Below, piece after piece: positions 16,963-26,612 of a DNA stretch of 47,759 bases. The notes under the pieces are model-generated. The model did no database searches. It was not told the origin of the DNA and worked only from the letters and a program-made list of their open reading frames with translations. The position numbers were made by a program, and so were the translations under genes. The first letter of the stretch is position 1; the number at the start of each line of letters is the position of its first letter. This stretch comes from Vreelandella rituensis (GTDB lineage: Bacteria > Pseudomonadota > Gammaproteobacteria > Pseudomonadales > Halomonadaceae). Location: assembly GCF_003336665.1 (NCBI RefSeq), contig NZ_QPIJ01000036.1, positions 1 through 47,759 on the forward strand, given 5' to 3'.

Positions 16963-18849
16963 TTACAATTCTCCCTCGAGCAAGGCATCGAGGTTGAGCT
17001 GAGAGTCTTCCGGCTCAAGCAGCCAGGCGTCAGTCATGGCACGTGCCAGATGAGCGGCGTGAGTACTTCCCCCTCCCGCATTCTCGACAATCACCGCGAC
17101 GGCAATCTGAGGGTCGTCCAGAGGCGCAAACGCCATGAACAAGGCATGGTCGCGCAAGCGCTCCTCAAGCTCGTCGGCATCGTAGCGTTGATCCTGACCC
17201 AGCGAGAATACCTGGGCGGTACCGGACTTGCCTCCCATGCGGTATTCAAGTCCTACCCCCATACGGCGCGCAGTCCCTTCATTACCGCTAATGACTTTTT
17301 CCATGCCTTTGAAGATACGATCCCACCAATCGGTATTGCTAAGCTCGATATCAGCTAACGTATGCGGTAATTCAAGCGGCAGCGGGGTATCGTCGATACG
17401 ACGAGCCAGACGCGGTTTGACCCACTGGCCACGATTGGCAAGTGTCGCGGTGGCGCTGGCCAATTGCAGCGGGGTGACTTGCCAGTAGCCTTGGCCGATA
17501 CCTACCGACAATGTTTCTCCGGGATACCATGGCTGATTGAAACGTGCTCGCTTCCACTCACGGGAAGGCATCAGGGCGGCACTTTCACCCTGCACATCAT
17601 GTGCAACCTGTCGACCGAACCCGAAAGCACGCATGTTCTCGTTCAAGCGATCGATACCCAGATCATGAGCCAAGGTGTAATAGTAGGTATTGTTGGAGAC
17701 TGCTATCGAGCGTTCCATATCCACCCGGCCATGCCCCCAGCGCAGCCAATTTCGGTAACGCCGTGAGTCATTGGGCAACTGGTAGTAGCCGGGGTCGTAG
17801 ATAGGACTGTCCGGCGTAATGACGCCTTCCGCCAGCCCGGCCATTGCCAGAAATGGCTTGATCGTGGAGCCCGGCGGGTAGTGTCCACGAATGGCACGAT
17901 TGAATAACGGCAGATCGAGGTTTTGTTGCAACGCACGATAGGAGGCAACGTCTATCCCGGTAACGAACTGGTTGCTGTCAAAGCCGGGTGCCGACGCCAG
18001 CGCCAATATTTCGCCACTCTGCGGAACCAAAGCAACGATCGAGCCACGCCGGCCATCAAGCAGCTCATAAGCCAGTTTCTGAAGCGATTTATCCAGGGTT
18101 AATGTCAGGTTTTTTCCCGGCACCGGGGCCGTTCGGCCCAACTCACGCAACACACGGCCTCGTGCATTGGCTTCCACCTTGCGCAGCCCCGCCTCACCAT
18201 GCAACGCATCTTCGTAGAAACGCTCGATACCGGTTTTACCGATGAAATGGGTCCCTGCATAACGCCCCGGGTCCAGCACTTTGAGCTCGTCGGTATTGAT
18301 TCGCCCCACATAACCCAAGGCATGGGCCATGATCTCGGCATCCGGATAGTAACGCAGTAACTGGGCCTCCACTTCCACCCCAGGCAAGCGATGGCGATTG
18401 ACCGCTAGACGGGCAATCTGATCTTCGTTCAGATCACTGGTCAACAGCGCCGGTTGAAACGGTCGTTGGCGCTGACGTGAACGGACATGAAACGCTGCGA
18501 CTTCTTCCTCGGAAAGCTCCAGCAACTCAACCAATAGTTCAAGAGTGGCGTCCAGATCCTCCACTCGCTCGCGTACCAGCATCAAATTATAGGTAGGACG
18601 ATTTTCCGCCAACAAGACGCCGTTACGGTCGTATATCAATCCACGGGTAGGAGGCAGCGGCTCGATACGTACGCGATTGCTTTCCGAACGCGTGCTGTAC
18701 ATATCGTGTTGCACAACCTGCAGATAGGCCAGGCGAGCCGTCAACAGACCGGTCAACACCGTCACCACCAGCACTGCCAGTAATGAACGCATCCGAAAGA
18801 TGCGTTGCTCCTGCTCTGGATTTTTCAGCGTGTCACGACGCTCACGCAT
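16963..18849 (-). CDS. mrdA: Penicillin-binding protein 2 (elongasome transpeptidase)
   Basis: PBP2 crosslinks side-wall peptidoglycan and activates RodA. The 628-residue class B PBP has an N-terminal membrane anchor (about 21-43), a pedestal domain including PTRGLIYDRNG, and the transpeptidase motifs STIK (Ser328, Lys331), SNN (385-387) and KSG (541-543). The length matches the family. The rlmH gene lies 50 bases upstream and rodA begins at once downstream. Confidence 0.97.
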   Translation of the reverse strand: MRERRDTLKNPEQEQRIFRMRSLLAVLVVTVLTGLLTARLAYLQVVQHDMYSTRSESNRVRIEPLPPTRGLIYDRNGVLLAENRPTYNLMLVRERVEDLDATLELLVELLELSEEEVAAFHVRSRQRQRPFQPALLTSDLNEDQIARLAVNRHRLPGVEVEAQLLRYYPDAEIMAHALGYVGRINTDELKVLDPGRYAGTHFIGKTGIERFYEDALHGEAGLRKVEANARGRVLRELGRTAPVPGKNLTLTLDKSLQKLAYELLDGRRGSIVALVPQSGEILALASAPGFDSNQFVTGIDVASYRALQQNLDLPLFNRAIRGHYPPGSTIKPFLAMAGLAEGVITPDSPIYDPGYYQLPNDSRRYRNWLRWGHGRVDMERSIAVSNNTYYYTLAHDLGIDRLNENMRAFGFGRQVAHDVQGESAALMPSREWKRARFNQPWYPGETLSVGIGQGYWQVTPLQLASATATLANRGQWVKPRLARRIDDTPLPLELPHTLADIELSNTDWWDRIFKGMEKVISGNEGTARRMGVGLEYRMGGKSGTAQVFSLGQDQRYDADELEERLRDHALFMAFAPLDDPQIAVAVIVENAGGGSTHAAHLARAMTDAWLLEPEDSQLNLDALLEGEL

Positions 18850-18899
18850 GACGGAAAGCCAACCTCGATGAGATAGTCAAATATAGGCAAACTGGTAAT

Positions 18900-19367
18900 T
18901 TAACGGTGGTAGGGATGACCGACCAGCAATGTCCAGGCACGATAAAGTTGTTCGGCCAACATGATCCTGACCAGCGGGTGGGGTAGCGTCAACGGCGACA
19001 ACGACCAATGCTGATCCGCTTGAGCGGAAAGTTCGGGCGCTAGACCATCCGGCCCTCCCACCAGCAATACAACGTCACGCCCTTGCATCCGCCACTCGTC
19101 CGCTTCTCGAGCCAACTGCTCGGTGCTCCAGGGCTTCCCTTTTACTTCCAACGCCACGCAGTGCTCATTACCGCGTAGTTTGTCACGGATGCGCCCGGCT
19201 TCTTGATTGATCGCTCGGGGAATGTCGGCATTCTTGCCCCGCTGCCCCAGCGCGATTTCTTCAATTTCCAGGCTAAAATCCCGTGGCAAACGTTTGCGGT
19301 AAGTCTCGACGCCCTCGTCTACCCAAGCGGGCATGCGAGTACCCACCGCCAACAAGCGAATCTTCAT
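18900..19367 (-). CDS. rlmH: 23S rRNA (pseudouridine-1915-N3) methyltransferase
   Basis: RlmH methylates pseudouridine 1915 in helix 69 of 23S rRNA on assembled 70S ribosomes. The 155-residue SPOUT-class protein has LLVGGPDGL, part of the SAM-binding knot, and the invariant C-terminal HPYHR. Its start codon shares a base with the rsfS stop (TAATG), so the pair is translationally coupled, as in most proteobacteria. Confidence 0.97.
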   Translation of the reverse strand: MKIRLLAVGTRMPAWVDEGVETYRKRLPRDFSLEIEEIALGQRGKNADIPRAINQEAGRIRDKLRGNEHCVALEVKGKPWSTEQLAREADEWRMQGRDVVLLVGGPDGLAPELSAQADQHWSLSPLTLPHPLVRIMLAEQLYRAWTLLVGHPYHR

Positions 19368-19732
19368 TAGCTCAGCGTCTGCTCCAGCGTAGCTAGTGAG
19401 CTATCCGCGGGCAGATCCGCCCATAACCGTTCCAGATCATACAGCTGGCGCGCTTCGGGAAGCATGACGTGGACCACGATGTCCCCCAAGTCGACCAGCA
19501 CCCAGTCTGCATTGGGCCCGCCTTCCACGCCCTTGGGCCGCAGCCCTTGCGCCTTGGCCTTTTCCACCACGTTTTCAGCCAGTGCTGCGACATGACGAGT
19601 GGACGTACCGCTGGCGATCACCATTAAATCGGTAACATCGGTAAGGCTGGAAACATCCAGCTGCGAGACATCTCGCGCCTTGAGTTCTTCCAGCGCATCA
19701 ATCGCTAATAACTTGAGTGTTTCGATGTGCAT
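19367..19732 (-). CDS. rsfS: Ribosomal silencing factor RsfS
   Basis: RsfS binds uL14 on the large subunit and blocks subunit joining in starvation. The 121-residue protein has the family core [17 protein letters not shown] followed by [23 protein letters not shown]. It lies between nadD and rlmH. The 111 bases between it and nadD may hold an internal promoter, although none was recognised. Confidence 0.96.
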   Translation of the reverse strand: MHIETLKLLAIDALEELKARDVSQLDVSSLTDVTDLMVIASGTSTRHVAALAENVVEKAKAQGLRPKGVEGGPNADWVLVDLGDIVVHVMLPEARQLYDLERLWADLPADSSLATLEQTLS

Positions 19733-19843
19733 AACTCCTGAATTACAACCCCTGAAATAACTGACAGAATCGAGCCGGCCATTGTAACGGCTTATGGCGT
19801 GGCTGCCAGCGCTATCGACGGTTTAGCCGTTCCGATCGACAAT

Positions 19844-20515
19844 TTATTCATTCCGATACAGCGCTTTCTGGATAATCAGTCGTTCGACGGCTTCCGGCAC
19901 CAGGTAACGGACACTTTGGCCTGCTGCCAGTCGATGCCGAATGCCGGTTGCCGAAATCGCCATGCGCGAGGGTAAGCTCAAACGTAACAGGCCTCCTTTC
20001 GCATGCCTCATCAGTTCCGACACGCTATCGACTTCCCTTTCGCCCAGCAGTTCCCTCAACTCCCCAGGAAGAGGGTCGTTGTAGCCAGGGCGATCGATTA
20101 CCACGACATGTGCCAGCTCGAACAAACGGCGCGGTGCATGCCATTGAGCCAGTTTGAGAAACGCATCATGGCCGACTACCATCATCAATCTTGCCTGGTC
20201 GCCGTACTGTTCACGCAACTCAGCCAATGTATCGGCACTGTAAGAAGGTCCGGCGCGGTGCAGTTCGCGATCATCCGCGACCAGCCCCGGCGTATCCCCG
20301 ATGCCCGCCTGCAGCAGGGCCAGACGGGTTTCCGGGGCAACCCGAGGCTCGCCGCGCAAGGGAGGCTGCGGGGCGGGTATCATGTGCAACCGCTTAAGCC
20401 CCAGCGCTTCGTGAAGTTCTACGGCGCTACGTAAGTGGCCCAGATGCACCGGGTCGAATGTCCCCCCCAGCATGCCGATACGCTGAAAGGTCGGCTGACA
20501 GTTACTCATGGGCAT
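19844..20515 (-). CDS. nadD: Nicotinate-nucleotide adenylyltransferase
   Basis: NadD makes deamido-NAD from nicotinate mononucleotide and ATP. The 223-residue protein has the nucleotidyltransferase motifs GGTFDPVHLGHLR (HxGH-type) near the N-terminus and SATGIRHRLAAG (ISxTxxR-type) near the C-terminus. The start could be the ATG at 20515 or at 20509. The second is preceded by GGGATG and gives MSNCQP. It follows proA by six bases, so it is co-transcribed. Confidence 0.96.
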   Translation of the reverse strand: MPMSNCQPTFQRIGMLGGTFDPVHLGHLRSAVELHEALGLKRLHMIPAPQPPLRGEPRVAPETRLALLQAGIGDTPGLVADDRELHRAGPSYSADTLAELREQYGDQARLMMVVGHDAFLKLAQWHAPRRLFELAHVVVIDRPGYNDPLPGELRELLGEREVDSVSELMRHAKGGLLRLSLPSRMAISATGIRHRLAAGQSVRYLVPEAVERLIIQKALYRNE

Positions 20516-20521
20516 CCCGGA

Positions 20522-21829
20522 CTATTGACGTACCTGGCCATCGCCGAACACTACGTATTTCTGCGTGGTCAGGCCTTGCAGGCCTACCGGCCCGCGGGCA
20601 TGCAGTTTATCGGTGGAAATACCGATTTCCGCGCCCAGGCCGTATTCGAAGCCATCGGCAAAACGAGTCGAAGCGTTGACGATCACCGAGCTGGAATCCA
20701 CTTCCGCCATGAAGCGCCGGGCAAGCCCGTAATGGTCGGTGACGATGGCATCAGTATGGTGGGAACCATAACGCTCGATATGCGCCATCGCCGCATCGAT
20801 ACCATCGACCACTTTGACCGCCAGCACCGGCGCCAGGTATTCGGCATGCCAGTCGTCTTCCGTGGCCACGCCTACATCAGGCAAGATGGCTCGGGTACGC
20901 TCGCAGCCGCGCAGCTCCACCTGATGGTCGGCATAGGCCGCCGCCAGAACCGGCAGCATCTCAGCAGCAATCGAGGCATCCAGCAACAGCGTTTCCATGG
21001 TGTTGCAGGTACCGTAACGATGGGTCTTGGCATTCACCGCAATTGCCAAGGCTTTGGCCTTGTCCGCCGTGGCATCGATGTAAACATGACAAACACCGTC
21101 AAGGTGCTTAATCACCGGCACCCGGGCATCACGCGAAACACGTTCGATCAATGACTTGCCACCACGCGGGATAATCACATCGACGAATTCCGGCATGCTG
21201 ATCAATTCGCCCACCGCGGCACGATCGGTGGTCGCCACCACCTGAACGGAGCTTTCCGCCAGACCGGCGTTGACAAGCCCGGCCTGAATGCAGGCACCAA
21301 TCGCTGCATTGGAATCGAAGGCTTCCGAGCCACCGCGCAGAATGCAGGCATTTCCCGATTTCAGGCACAGGCTGGCCGCTTCCATGGTCACGTTCGGCCG
21401 AGACTCGTAGATGATGCCGATAACCCCCAAGGGGACCCGCATCTTGCCGACTTGAATACCGCTGGGTCGCGATTGCAAACCATCGATTTCACCCACCGGG
21501 TCGGGCAAGGCTGCCACTTGGCGCAGCCCTTCCAGCATGGCATCGATACGGCTGTCATCAAGCGCCAAGCGGTCAAGCAAGGCGGCGTCCAGGCCGCTCT
21601 CTCGGCCACGCTGCATATCACGCGCATTCGCGGCCAGCACCGTCTGGCGTGTTTGGTCGAGTTGCTCGGCCATCGCCAGCAAGGCGGCATTCTTGGTGCC
21701 GGTATCACACCGGCGCAGTGCGGATGCCGCCTTGCGGGCCGCCTGACCGAGTGAGTGCATATACGCAGTCACTTCCACCGGTGCGGCTTCACCGGCTCCA
21801 TGCTTTTTCGACGATATTGAAACGCTCAT
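20522..21829 (-). CDS. proA: Gamma-glutamyl phosphate reductase
   Basis: ProA reduces gamma-glutamyl phosphate to the semialdehyde in proline synthesis. The 435-residue aldehyde-dehydrogenase-fold protein has the catalytic Cys275 in [12 protein letters not shown] and family blocks such as IYESRPNVT and [16 protein letters not shown]. It is the first gene of the long minus-strand cluster. Proline is both a building block and a compatible solute in halophiles, so osmotic control is possible, but no operator was recognised. Confidence 0.97.
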   Translation of the reverse strand: MSVSISSKKHGAGEAAPVEVTAYMHSLGQAARKAASALRRCDTGTKNAALLAMAEQLDQTRQTVLAANARDMQRGRESGLDAALLDRLALDDSRIDAMLEGLRQVAALPDPVGEIDGLQSRPSGIQVGKMRVPLGVIGIIYESRPNVTMEAASLCLKSGNACILRGGSEAFDSNAAIGACIQAGLVNAGLAESSVQVVATTDRAAVGELISMPEFVDVIIPRGGKSLIERVSRDARVPVIKHLDGVCHVYIDATADKAKALAIAVNAKTHRYGTCNTMETLLLDASIAAEMLPVLAAAYADHQVELRGCERTRAILPDVGVATEDDWHAEYLAPVLAVKVVDGIDAAMAHIERYGSHHTDAIVTDHYGLARRFMAEVDSSSVIVNASTRFADGFEYGLGAEIGISTDKLHARGPVGLQGLTTQKYVVFGDGQVRQ

Positions 21830-22036
21830 GCCCTCTCCGTGCGTGGTTACGCCTAAACAAGTAAAGTGATAAACATCAGCATACGGTATCCTTAGGCTCG
21901 CTGCGTCATCAGGATACTTTCACAATGCCGACAGGGCGCAGCTGACCGGCGACGCCATAGAGCGTTACCTCAGTGTTTCGCTCATCATCGCAAATACGTC
22001 AGTGCTAACAATTATCTCAACGAATAGTAAGGCACC
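21830..22036. promoter_or_regulatory. Divergent promoter region, proA / GGDEF-like gene, with inverted repeat
   Basis: The 207-base gap serves both directions. It includes GTATCCT (21886-21892) and AGGATAC (21911-21917), a perfect 7-base inverted repeat with an 18-base spacer. That is large for an operator and plausible as an RNA hairpin in either leader. No clear promoter boxes were found. Confidence 0.35.
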
Positions 22037-22906
22037 ATGCAGAGCAAGTACAAAATCAGCCTGCTGCGCGGCAATCTGCTTGCCGCCGCAGCGACCATGG
22101 CTTTCTGGACCCAGACCGCGCTGCCTCAGGCGGCAGCTTTATTATGGCTGAGCGTGGGCTGGTTGCTGGTGATGGCATTACTGCTTGAATTCAGTCATCG
22201 CCGCTCTCGAGGGTTACCTTGGCAGCTCTTGCCCGGTCTGCTGTTGATGGCGTTGATCAGCGTCGCACCGGAGCGACATGCATTACTGGTATGGGCCTGG
22301 GTGGCTCTGTTGATGCTACCCCAGCCTATCTGGGCATTAGCTTTCAATCTCGGCGCCGCCGCCATCAGCCTGATGGTCGTCACATCCATTCTCGGCACTC
22401 CCACCTGGATGCTACTGATCGCAACGTTGGGTGTATTGACGCTACTGGCGCTCTCTCGAGCTCGCCAGATGACGGATATGAACGGCGCCATTCGTCAACG
22501 CTTGCGCCTGATTCCAGGCTATAATCTCTGGCCCGGCGAACAGCTACTGCGCGACCTGCCTCGTGAACAGATTCGCTGTGAGCGGGAAAGCGTGCATGGT
22601 GAGTTGCTGGTGCTGCAGGTCAAACGTCATCAACTCTGGTCCATTGCACGCAAGCTAAGCGAGCTGACTTATGATTTCGAAAATGTCTATCGCCTGGATG
22701 GCACCACGCTCGCTACCTTATTGTTGGCACCTTCACCACAGGAAGCTGCAACACGACGCATCCTTTTGCTTACAGCCCTGCCTGACACGATCGTAAGTCA
22801 ACGCTATCCCTTGATGGAGGTAGAGTCGCAATCTTTGAACCTGGCATCATTACGCCAAGCGTCTCTTCTCCTCTCGCCAGCACCTTCGGCGGAGGATATC
22901 TCATGA
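22037..22906 (+). CDS. Membrane protein with strongly eroded GGDEF-like domain (first of pair)
   Basis: The protein has 289 residues. About five membrane segments fill residues 12-140. After ALSRARQMTDMN comes a cytoplasmic domain of about 130 residues. Its RLDGTTLATLLLAPSPQEAA (219-238) lines up with the RxGGDEFxxLLPxTxxxxA region of diguanylate cyclases, although GGDEF itself is replaced. I infer a non-catalytic GGDEF fold and cannot name a function. It overlaps the next gene by ATGA, and that gene has the same architecture, so the products probably act together. Confidence 0.6.
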   Translation: MQSKYKISLLRGNLLAAAATMAFWTQTALPQAAALLWLSVGWLLVMALLLEFSHRRSRGLPWQLLPGLLLMALISVAPERHALLVWAWVALLMLPQPIWALAFNLGAAAISLMVVTSILGTPTWMLLIATLGVLTLLALSRARQMTDMNGAIRQRLRLIPGYNLWPGEQLLRDLPREQIRCERESVHGELLVLQVKRHQLWSIARKLSELTYDFENVYRLDGTTLATLLLAPSPQEAATRRILLLTALPDTIVSQRYPLMEVESQSLNLASLRQASLLLSPAPSAEDIS

Positions 22907-23838
22907 CCCAACACCGTTTTTCCGGGCGTCTGATGACCCTGGCCTATTGCCTTAGCTTACTCTTGATAGCCGTTTATACGCTCTGGCTTTACGCCATGGG
23001 AGAATACCAGCAGTTATTGCTAACCGCCTTCGTGATGCTGATCATGCTGGCCACTCTTCTGCTGCATCTAGGCCAGGGGCTACAGGCGTATTCGCCCCGA
23101 GTGCTGGCACTTGGCTGCACCTTTCTACTGGTGATCTTCGCTTTGCATCAACGCCCCGAGACCTCCATTCTCTGGGTAGGCTTGCCCATCACCGCCACTT
23201 TCCTGCTGCTACCGTTATGGGCGGCCTTCATCATCAGTTTGGGCATGATCCCGGTCTGGTACTGGTTACCGCTGGGTTCACAGCTAGGCTGGGATACCGC
23301 TTGGGGTTATCTGACGCTGGTTCTACTGCTGGCCTTGCCTCGTGGCGAGCACGTACGTCGCCGAGCGCTACTTCGTGCCACCGACCCCAACGACAGTGAA
23401 TGTGATGCGTATCATATAGACACTCTCAATGAACGCTTGCGCAGCGAATACCAGCGTGCCGCCATGCTGAACCAGCAACTTGCCGTCCTGGTCATTCATC
23501 TGCCGCAACTGGACATGGCGGGTGAGCAATTCGGCAATCGCGCTCGCCTAGCCTTGCTCGAGGCGTTATGCACGGATGTCTACGGCGGTTGTCGTGAACA
23601 TGATATTCTCGGCCGAGCCGGTCCCACCACCTTCTGGCTGGTGCTCCCGGACACCAGCGAAAGCGGCGCCCTGTTGGTGCGTGAACGCCTGCAACGCTCG
23701 CTTTCCCAGCGTGTTCTAGTGGAAACCGGGCAGCTCGAGGTGCGCATCGCTGCCTGTCTGCCTTCTCGACAGGAACTGTTTGCACGCTACTTGAAACGCC
23801 TGCAAGCGCGTGCCGACGCTCTTACTGAGCTCATCTGA
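22903..23838 (+). CDS. Membrane protein with degenerate GGDEF domain (second of pair)
   Basis: The protein has 311 residues. About six membrane segments span residues 8-146, and a cytoplasmic domain follows. The segment from LNERLRSEYQRA through LAVLVIHLPQLD to ILGRAGPTTFWLVLPDTSESGA follows the order of a diguanylate cyclase domain, but the signature GGDEF reads GPTTF (240-244). The metal-binding Asp at the end of strand 1 is lost in HLPQLD. It therefore should not make cyclic di-GMP. It might bind a nucleotide or regulate a partner. Translational coupling to the similar upstream gene suggests a heteromer. Confidence 0.7.
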   Translation: MTQHRFSGRLMTLAYCLSLLLIAVYTLWLYAMGEYQQLLLTAFVMLIMLATLLLHLGQGLQAYSPRVLALGCTFLLVIFALHQRPETSILWVGLPITATFLLLPLWAAFIISLGMIPVWYWLPLGSQLGWDTAWGYLTLVLLLALPRGEHVRRRALLRATDPNDSECDAYHIDTLNERLRSEYQRAAMLNQQLAVLVIHLPQLDMAGEQFGNRARLALLEALCTDVYGGCREHDILGRAGPTTFWLVLPDTSESGALLVRERLQRSLSQRVLVETGQLEVRIAACLPSRQELFARYLKRLQARADALTELI

Positions 23839-23891
23839 CACTTCACAATCCTCTTTCTATTTCTTGACTCACTTATTCAAGGAAGCCGCCT

Positions 23892-25289
23892 GTGTCGCTT
23901 GCCGATACGCTGTACCAACTCACCCCATCCCCTGCGGCATTGCTACTGTTGCTGCTATTGATTGCGCTGGTGGAATCGCTGGCGTTGGTGGGGTTGCTGG
24001 TCCCCGGAGTGTTGCTGATAACCGCTGCCGCGTCACTGGCGGGCCATCAGGAATTGGCCTTGGTCTGGGTGATCGGCGTGGCATTCATTGGGGCGGTGAT
24101 CGGTGATGGCGTAAGCTTCGGCCTGGGGTACCTTCAGCGTGAACGCGTCACTCGATTATGGCCACTTTCGCGACATCCGGAATGGTTGGCGCGGGGGGCA
24201 CGTTTCTTTCGACGTTACGGCCCCTTTTCAGTGTTTTTCGGTCGTTTCATAGGGCCAGTGCGCCCGGTAATCCCCTTGATTGCCGGCATGCTGCACATGC
24301 GGCCTCTCACTTTTATCTGGGCCAATCTGGCCTCGGCCGCGCTTTGGGCGCCGGCTTACATCTTGCCAGGCTATCTGCTCGGGCGTACCTGGGAACAGTT
24401 ACTGGACTTCCCTCCAGGATTTGAAACCTGGTTGATCACGTTCGCCCTGATCGTGGTGGGGCTGGCTGTGGTATTTTCCTGGGGCCGTGCGCAGTTGGCG
24501 CGGGAGGGGCGCCTGTATCGCTTGACGGCGGGCGTTGCGCGTCGGGTACCGTTGCTGCGGCGCCCCTGGCTCGCCATGAGCCAAAGCGGCGAAGTGCCCT
24601 TGGCTTCTACACTACTGCTGGTGATTTCTCTGGGCGCCCTCTCGGGCTGGACATTGATGGTGCTTTCACACCATGGCCCCATGCCCATGGATACCCAGCT
24701 GCAACAGCTGGTGATGGCACTGCAGACACCCTTTCTGAACCAGCTAAGCCAAATCATGGCGAGCATCGGTGACAAATACGGTGTCCTGGCGCTCTTTCTC
24801 CCTTGGGGACTATGGCTATTGGCCAAACGCCACATCGCCGCCCTGTTGCACTGGTTGGCCGCACTGGGCGGCATTGCCCTATTGAACATCTGGGGCAAGA
24901 ATTTCTTTGCAAGACCGCGCCCCGAAACCCCCGATTACTTGACTGGCTCGCTAGCCTACCCCAGTGCTCATAGCTCCACCGCCGTGGTTCTATTCGGCCT
25001 GGCGGCGGCCTTCGTCGCCGCGGAACTACCTCACCATAAGCGCTTCTGGATATATTGGGTGGCAATGGCATTGGCCTTGCCCATGGCACTTTCCCGTCTG
25101 GTGCTGGGCGTGCACTGGTTCAGCGATCTAGTGGGTGGCGCCCTGCTGGGGTTAGTGGTCTGCGCCCTGGTGCAGCTCAACTGGCAAAGCCGCCCCCGCC
25201 GATCGCTTAGCCCCTGCCCCTGGCAGGCATTGACGGTGGCGTCCCTGGTATTGGTAAGCGCCCGGGTGGTGTTGTTGTCGCCGGTTTAG
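23892..25289 (+). CDS. DedA-PAP2 fusion membrane protein
   Basis: The protein has 465 residues and two membrane domains. The N-terminal half is DedA-like, with VPGVLLITAAASLAG and FFGRFIGPVRPVIPLIAG (115-132). The C-terminal half is a PAP2 phosphatase with KNFFARPRP (336-344), PSAHS (357-361, Ala in place of the usual Gly) and SRLVLGVHWFSD (401-412), so the phosphatase residues are present. Some DedA proteins recycle undecaprenyl phosphate and some PAP2 enzymes dephosphorylate undecaprenyl pyrophosphate, so one protein may dephosphorylate and flip the lipid carrier (inference). The start is GTG at 23892 with AAGGA upstream. It ends 4 bases from the convergent LysE gene. Confidence 0.93.
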   Translation: MSLADTLYQLTPSPAALLLLLLLIALVESLALVGLLVPGVLLITAAASLAGHQELALVWVIGVAFIGAVIGDGVSFGLGYLQRERVTRLWPLSRHPEWLARGARFFRRYGPFSVFFGRFIGPVRPVIPLIAGMLHMRPLTFIWANLASAALWAPAYILPGYLLGRTWEQLLDFPPGFETWLITFALIVVGLAVVFSWGRAQLAREGRLYRLTAGVARRVPLLRRPWLAMSQSGEVPLASTLLLVISLGALSGWTLMVLSHHGPMPMDTQLQQLVMALQTPFLNQLSQIMASIGDKYGVLALFLPWGLWLLAKRHIAALLHWLAALGGIALLNIWGKNFFARPRPETPDYLTGSLAYPSAHSSTAVVLFGLAAAFVAAELPHHKRFWIYWVAMALALPMALSRLVLGVHWFSDLVGGALLGLVVCALVQLNWQSRPRRSLSPCPWQALTVASLVLVSARVVLLSPV

Positions 25290-25293
25290 CGCC

Positions 25294-25917
25294 CTAGCCC
25301 AGCGCCAGCCATAAACCGACCCCTACCATCAAGCCCCCGGCGATACGGTTGAGCAGGCGGACATTACTGCTTTCCCCCAATAGCTTGCGCAAGGTACTGC
25401 CACCCGTCGCGTATACCAGCATACTGAAAAATTCGATGGTGAGAATCACGCTGATCAACACCACCAATTGCTTGGCCAGCGGCCGTGAAGCATCGAGAAA
25501 AGGCGGCAGCAATACCATGAAGAATGCCCACCCCTTGGGGTTGGCCACGGCGGTAAGAAAGCCTTGCAAGGCAAGTTGAACGCGCCCGGCGGGAGCGGCA
25601 ACCTCTAACTCCAGCGGAATCGCCATGCGCCCGCGCGAGCGCCACATCATTACGCCGAGATAACCCAGATAAGCCCCGCCTACCCACTTGAACAAGGCAA
25701 ACAGTTCCGGCTGGCGCAACATCAATGCCGCCACACCGGCACCCGCCGCCGTGGCTACCAAGCCTACCCCGGCCAGCTCACCGATCATCATCCATAAGGT
25801 CCGTTTGACCCCTTGCGTCATGCCAAGCACCATCGCCAGGGTCATGCACATGCCTGGGGTCAGCGACACCAACAGGAAGGTCGGCACGAACACAGTCACC
25901 ATCGCCCAGGACATCAT
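25294..25917 (-). CDS. LysE/RhtB-family amino-acid exporter
   Basis: The product is about 207 residues with six predicted membrane segments. It has the family's N-terminal [11 protein letters not shown] block and the [18 protein letters not shown] region (about 136-153). The substrate cannot be told from sequence. Amino acids or derivatives are typical. I choose the ATG at 25917, which overlaps the ubiX stop as ATGA. An in-frame start 33 bases upstream lies inside ubiX. It forms a tight minus-strand set with mpl and ubiX. Confidence 0.92.
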   Translation of the reverse strand: MMSWAMVTVFVPTFLLVSLTPGMCMTLAMVLGMTQGVKRTLWMMIGELAGVGLVATAAGAGVAALMLRQPELFALFKWVGGAYLGYLGVMMWRSRGRMAIPLELEVAAPAGRVQLALQGFLTAVANPKGWAFFMVLLPPFLDASRPLAKQLVVLISVILTIEFFSMLVYATGGSTLRKLLGESSNVRLLNRIAGGLMVGVGLWLALG

Positions 25918-26612
25918 GAGCCCGGAACCGAACCCGGCGTTTCGCCCCAACGCGGCATCAGGGCATGCTGAATGCCTAACTGGTTGAGGATTCTCGCGAC
26001 GATAAAATCGATCAGGTCATCCACGCCTTGAGGACGATGATAGAAACCGGGTGCTGCAGGCAAAATCACCACGCCCAAGCGGCTCAAGGTCAGCATGTGC
26101 TCCAGATGAATCGCCGAAAATGGTGTCTCTCGTGGCACCATGATCAGCTGACGACGCTCCTTGATCGCCACATCGGCGGCACGTTCGATCAGGTTATTGC
26201 TCGCACCGCAGGCCACCGCGGAAAGCGTGCCCGTCGAGCAAGGGCATACCACCATGGCTGAAGAAGCACCCGACCCCGAAGCCACCGGCGACATCCAGTC
26301 CTCCCGACCGAAACAACGAATCTGTCCTGCAGCGGCGCCACTGCGCTCACAGAGTGCTTGGGCCAGTCGCTCGGGCTGTGCAGGCAGCGATATCTCCATC
26401 TCGGTGGCAATCACCATGTGCGCAGCCTTGGAGATCATCACCCAGACTTCATGGCCGGACGCCACCAGCACATCGATCAACCGCAGGCCGTACTGGGCGC
26501 CGGAGGCACCGGTCAAGGCGACCGTGATCGGCGAGCGAAAGCCAGCACTTACGCCAGCAGTAGCTACAGCGCTGGGGCTGGAGCCGGAAATTGAAACAGA
26601 ATCAATGGCCAT
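25914..26612 (-). CDS. ubiX: Flavin prenyltransferase UbiX
   Basis: UbiX attaches dimethylallyl to FMN to make the prenyl-FMN cofactor of UbiD decarboxylases, used in ubiquinone synthesis. The 232-residue protein has [12 protein letters not shown] (flavin site), [19 protein letters not shown] and MVPRETPFS blocks. About 27 residues before the conserved core are Ser/Ala-rich and extra compared with usual UbiX, so the start may be misjudged. The ATG at 26612 overlaps the end of mpl by 11 bases. No ubiD is in the window. Confidence 0.95.
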   Translation of the reverse strand: MAIDSVSISGSSPSAVATAGVSAGFRSPITVALTGASGAQYGLRLIDVLVASGHEVWVMISKAAHMVIATEMEISLPAQPERLAQALCERSGAAAGQIRCFGREDWMSPVASGSGASSAMVVCPCSTGTLSAVACGASNNLIERAADVAIKERRQLIMVPRETPFSAIHLEHMLTLSRLGVVILPAAPGFYHRPQGVDDLIDFIVARILNQLGIQHALMPRWGETPGSVPGS

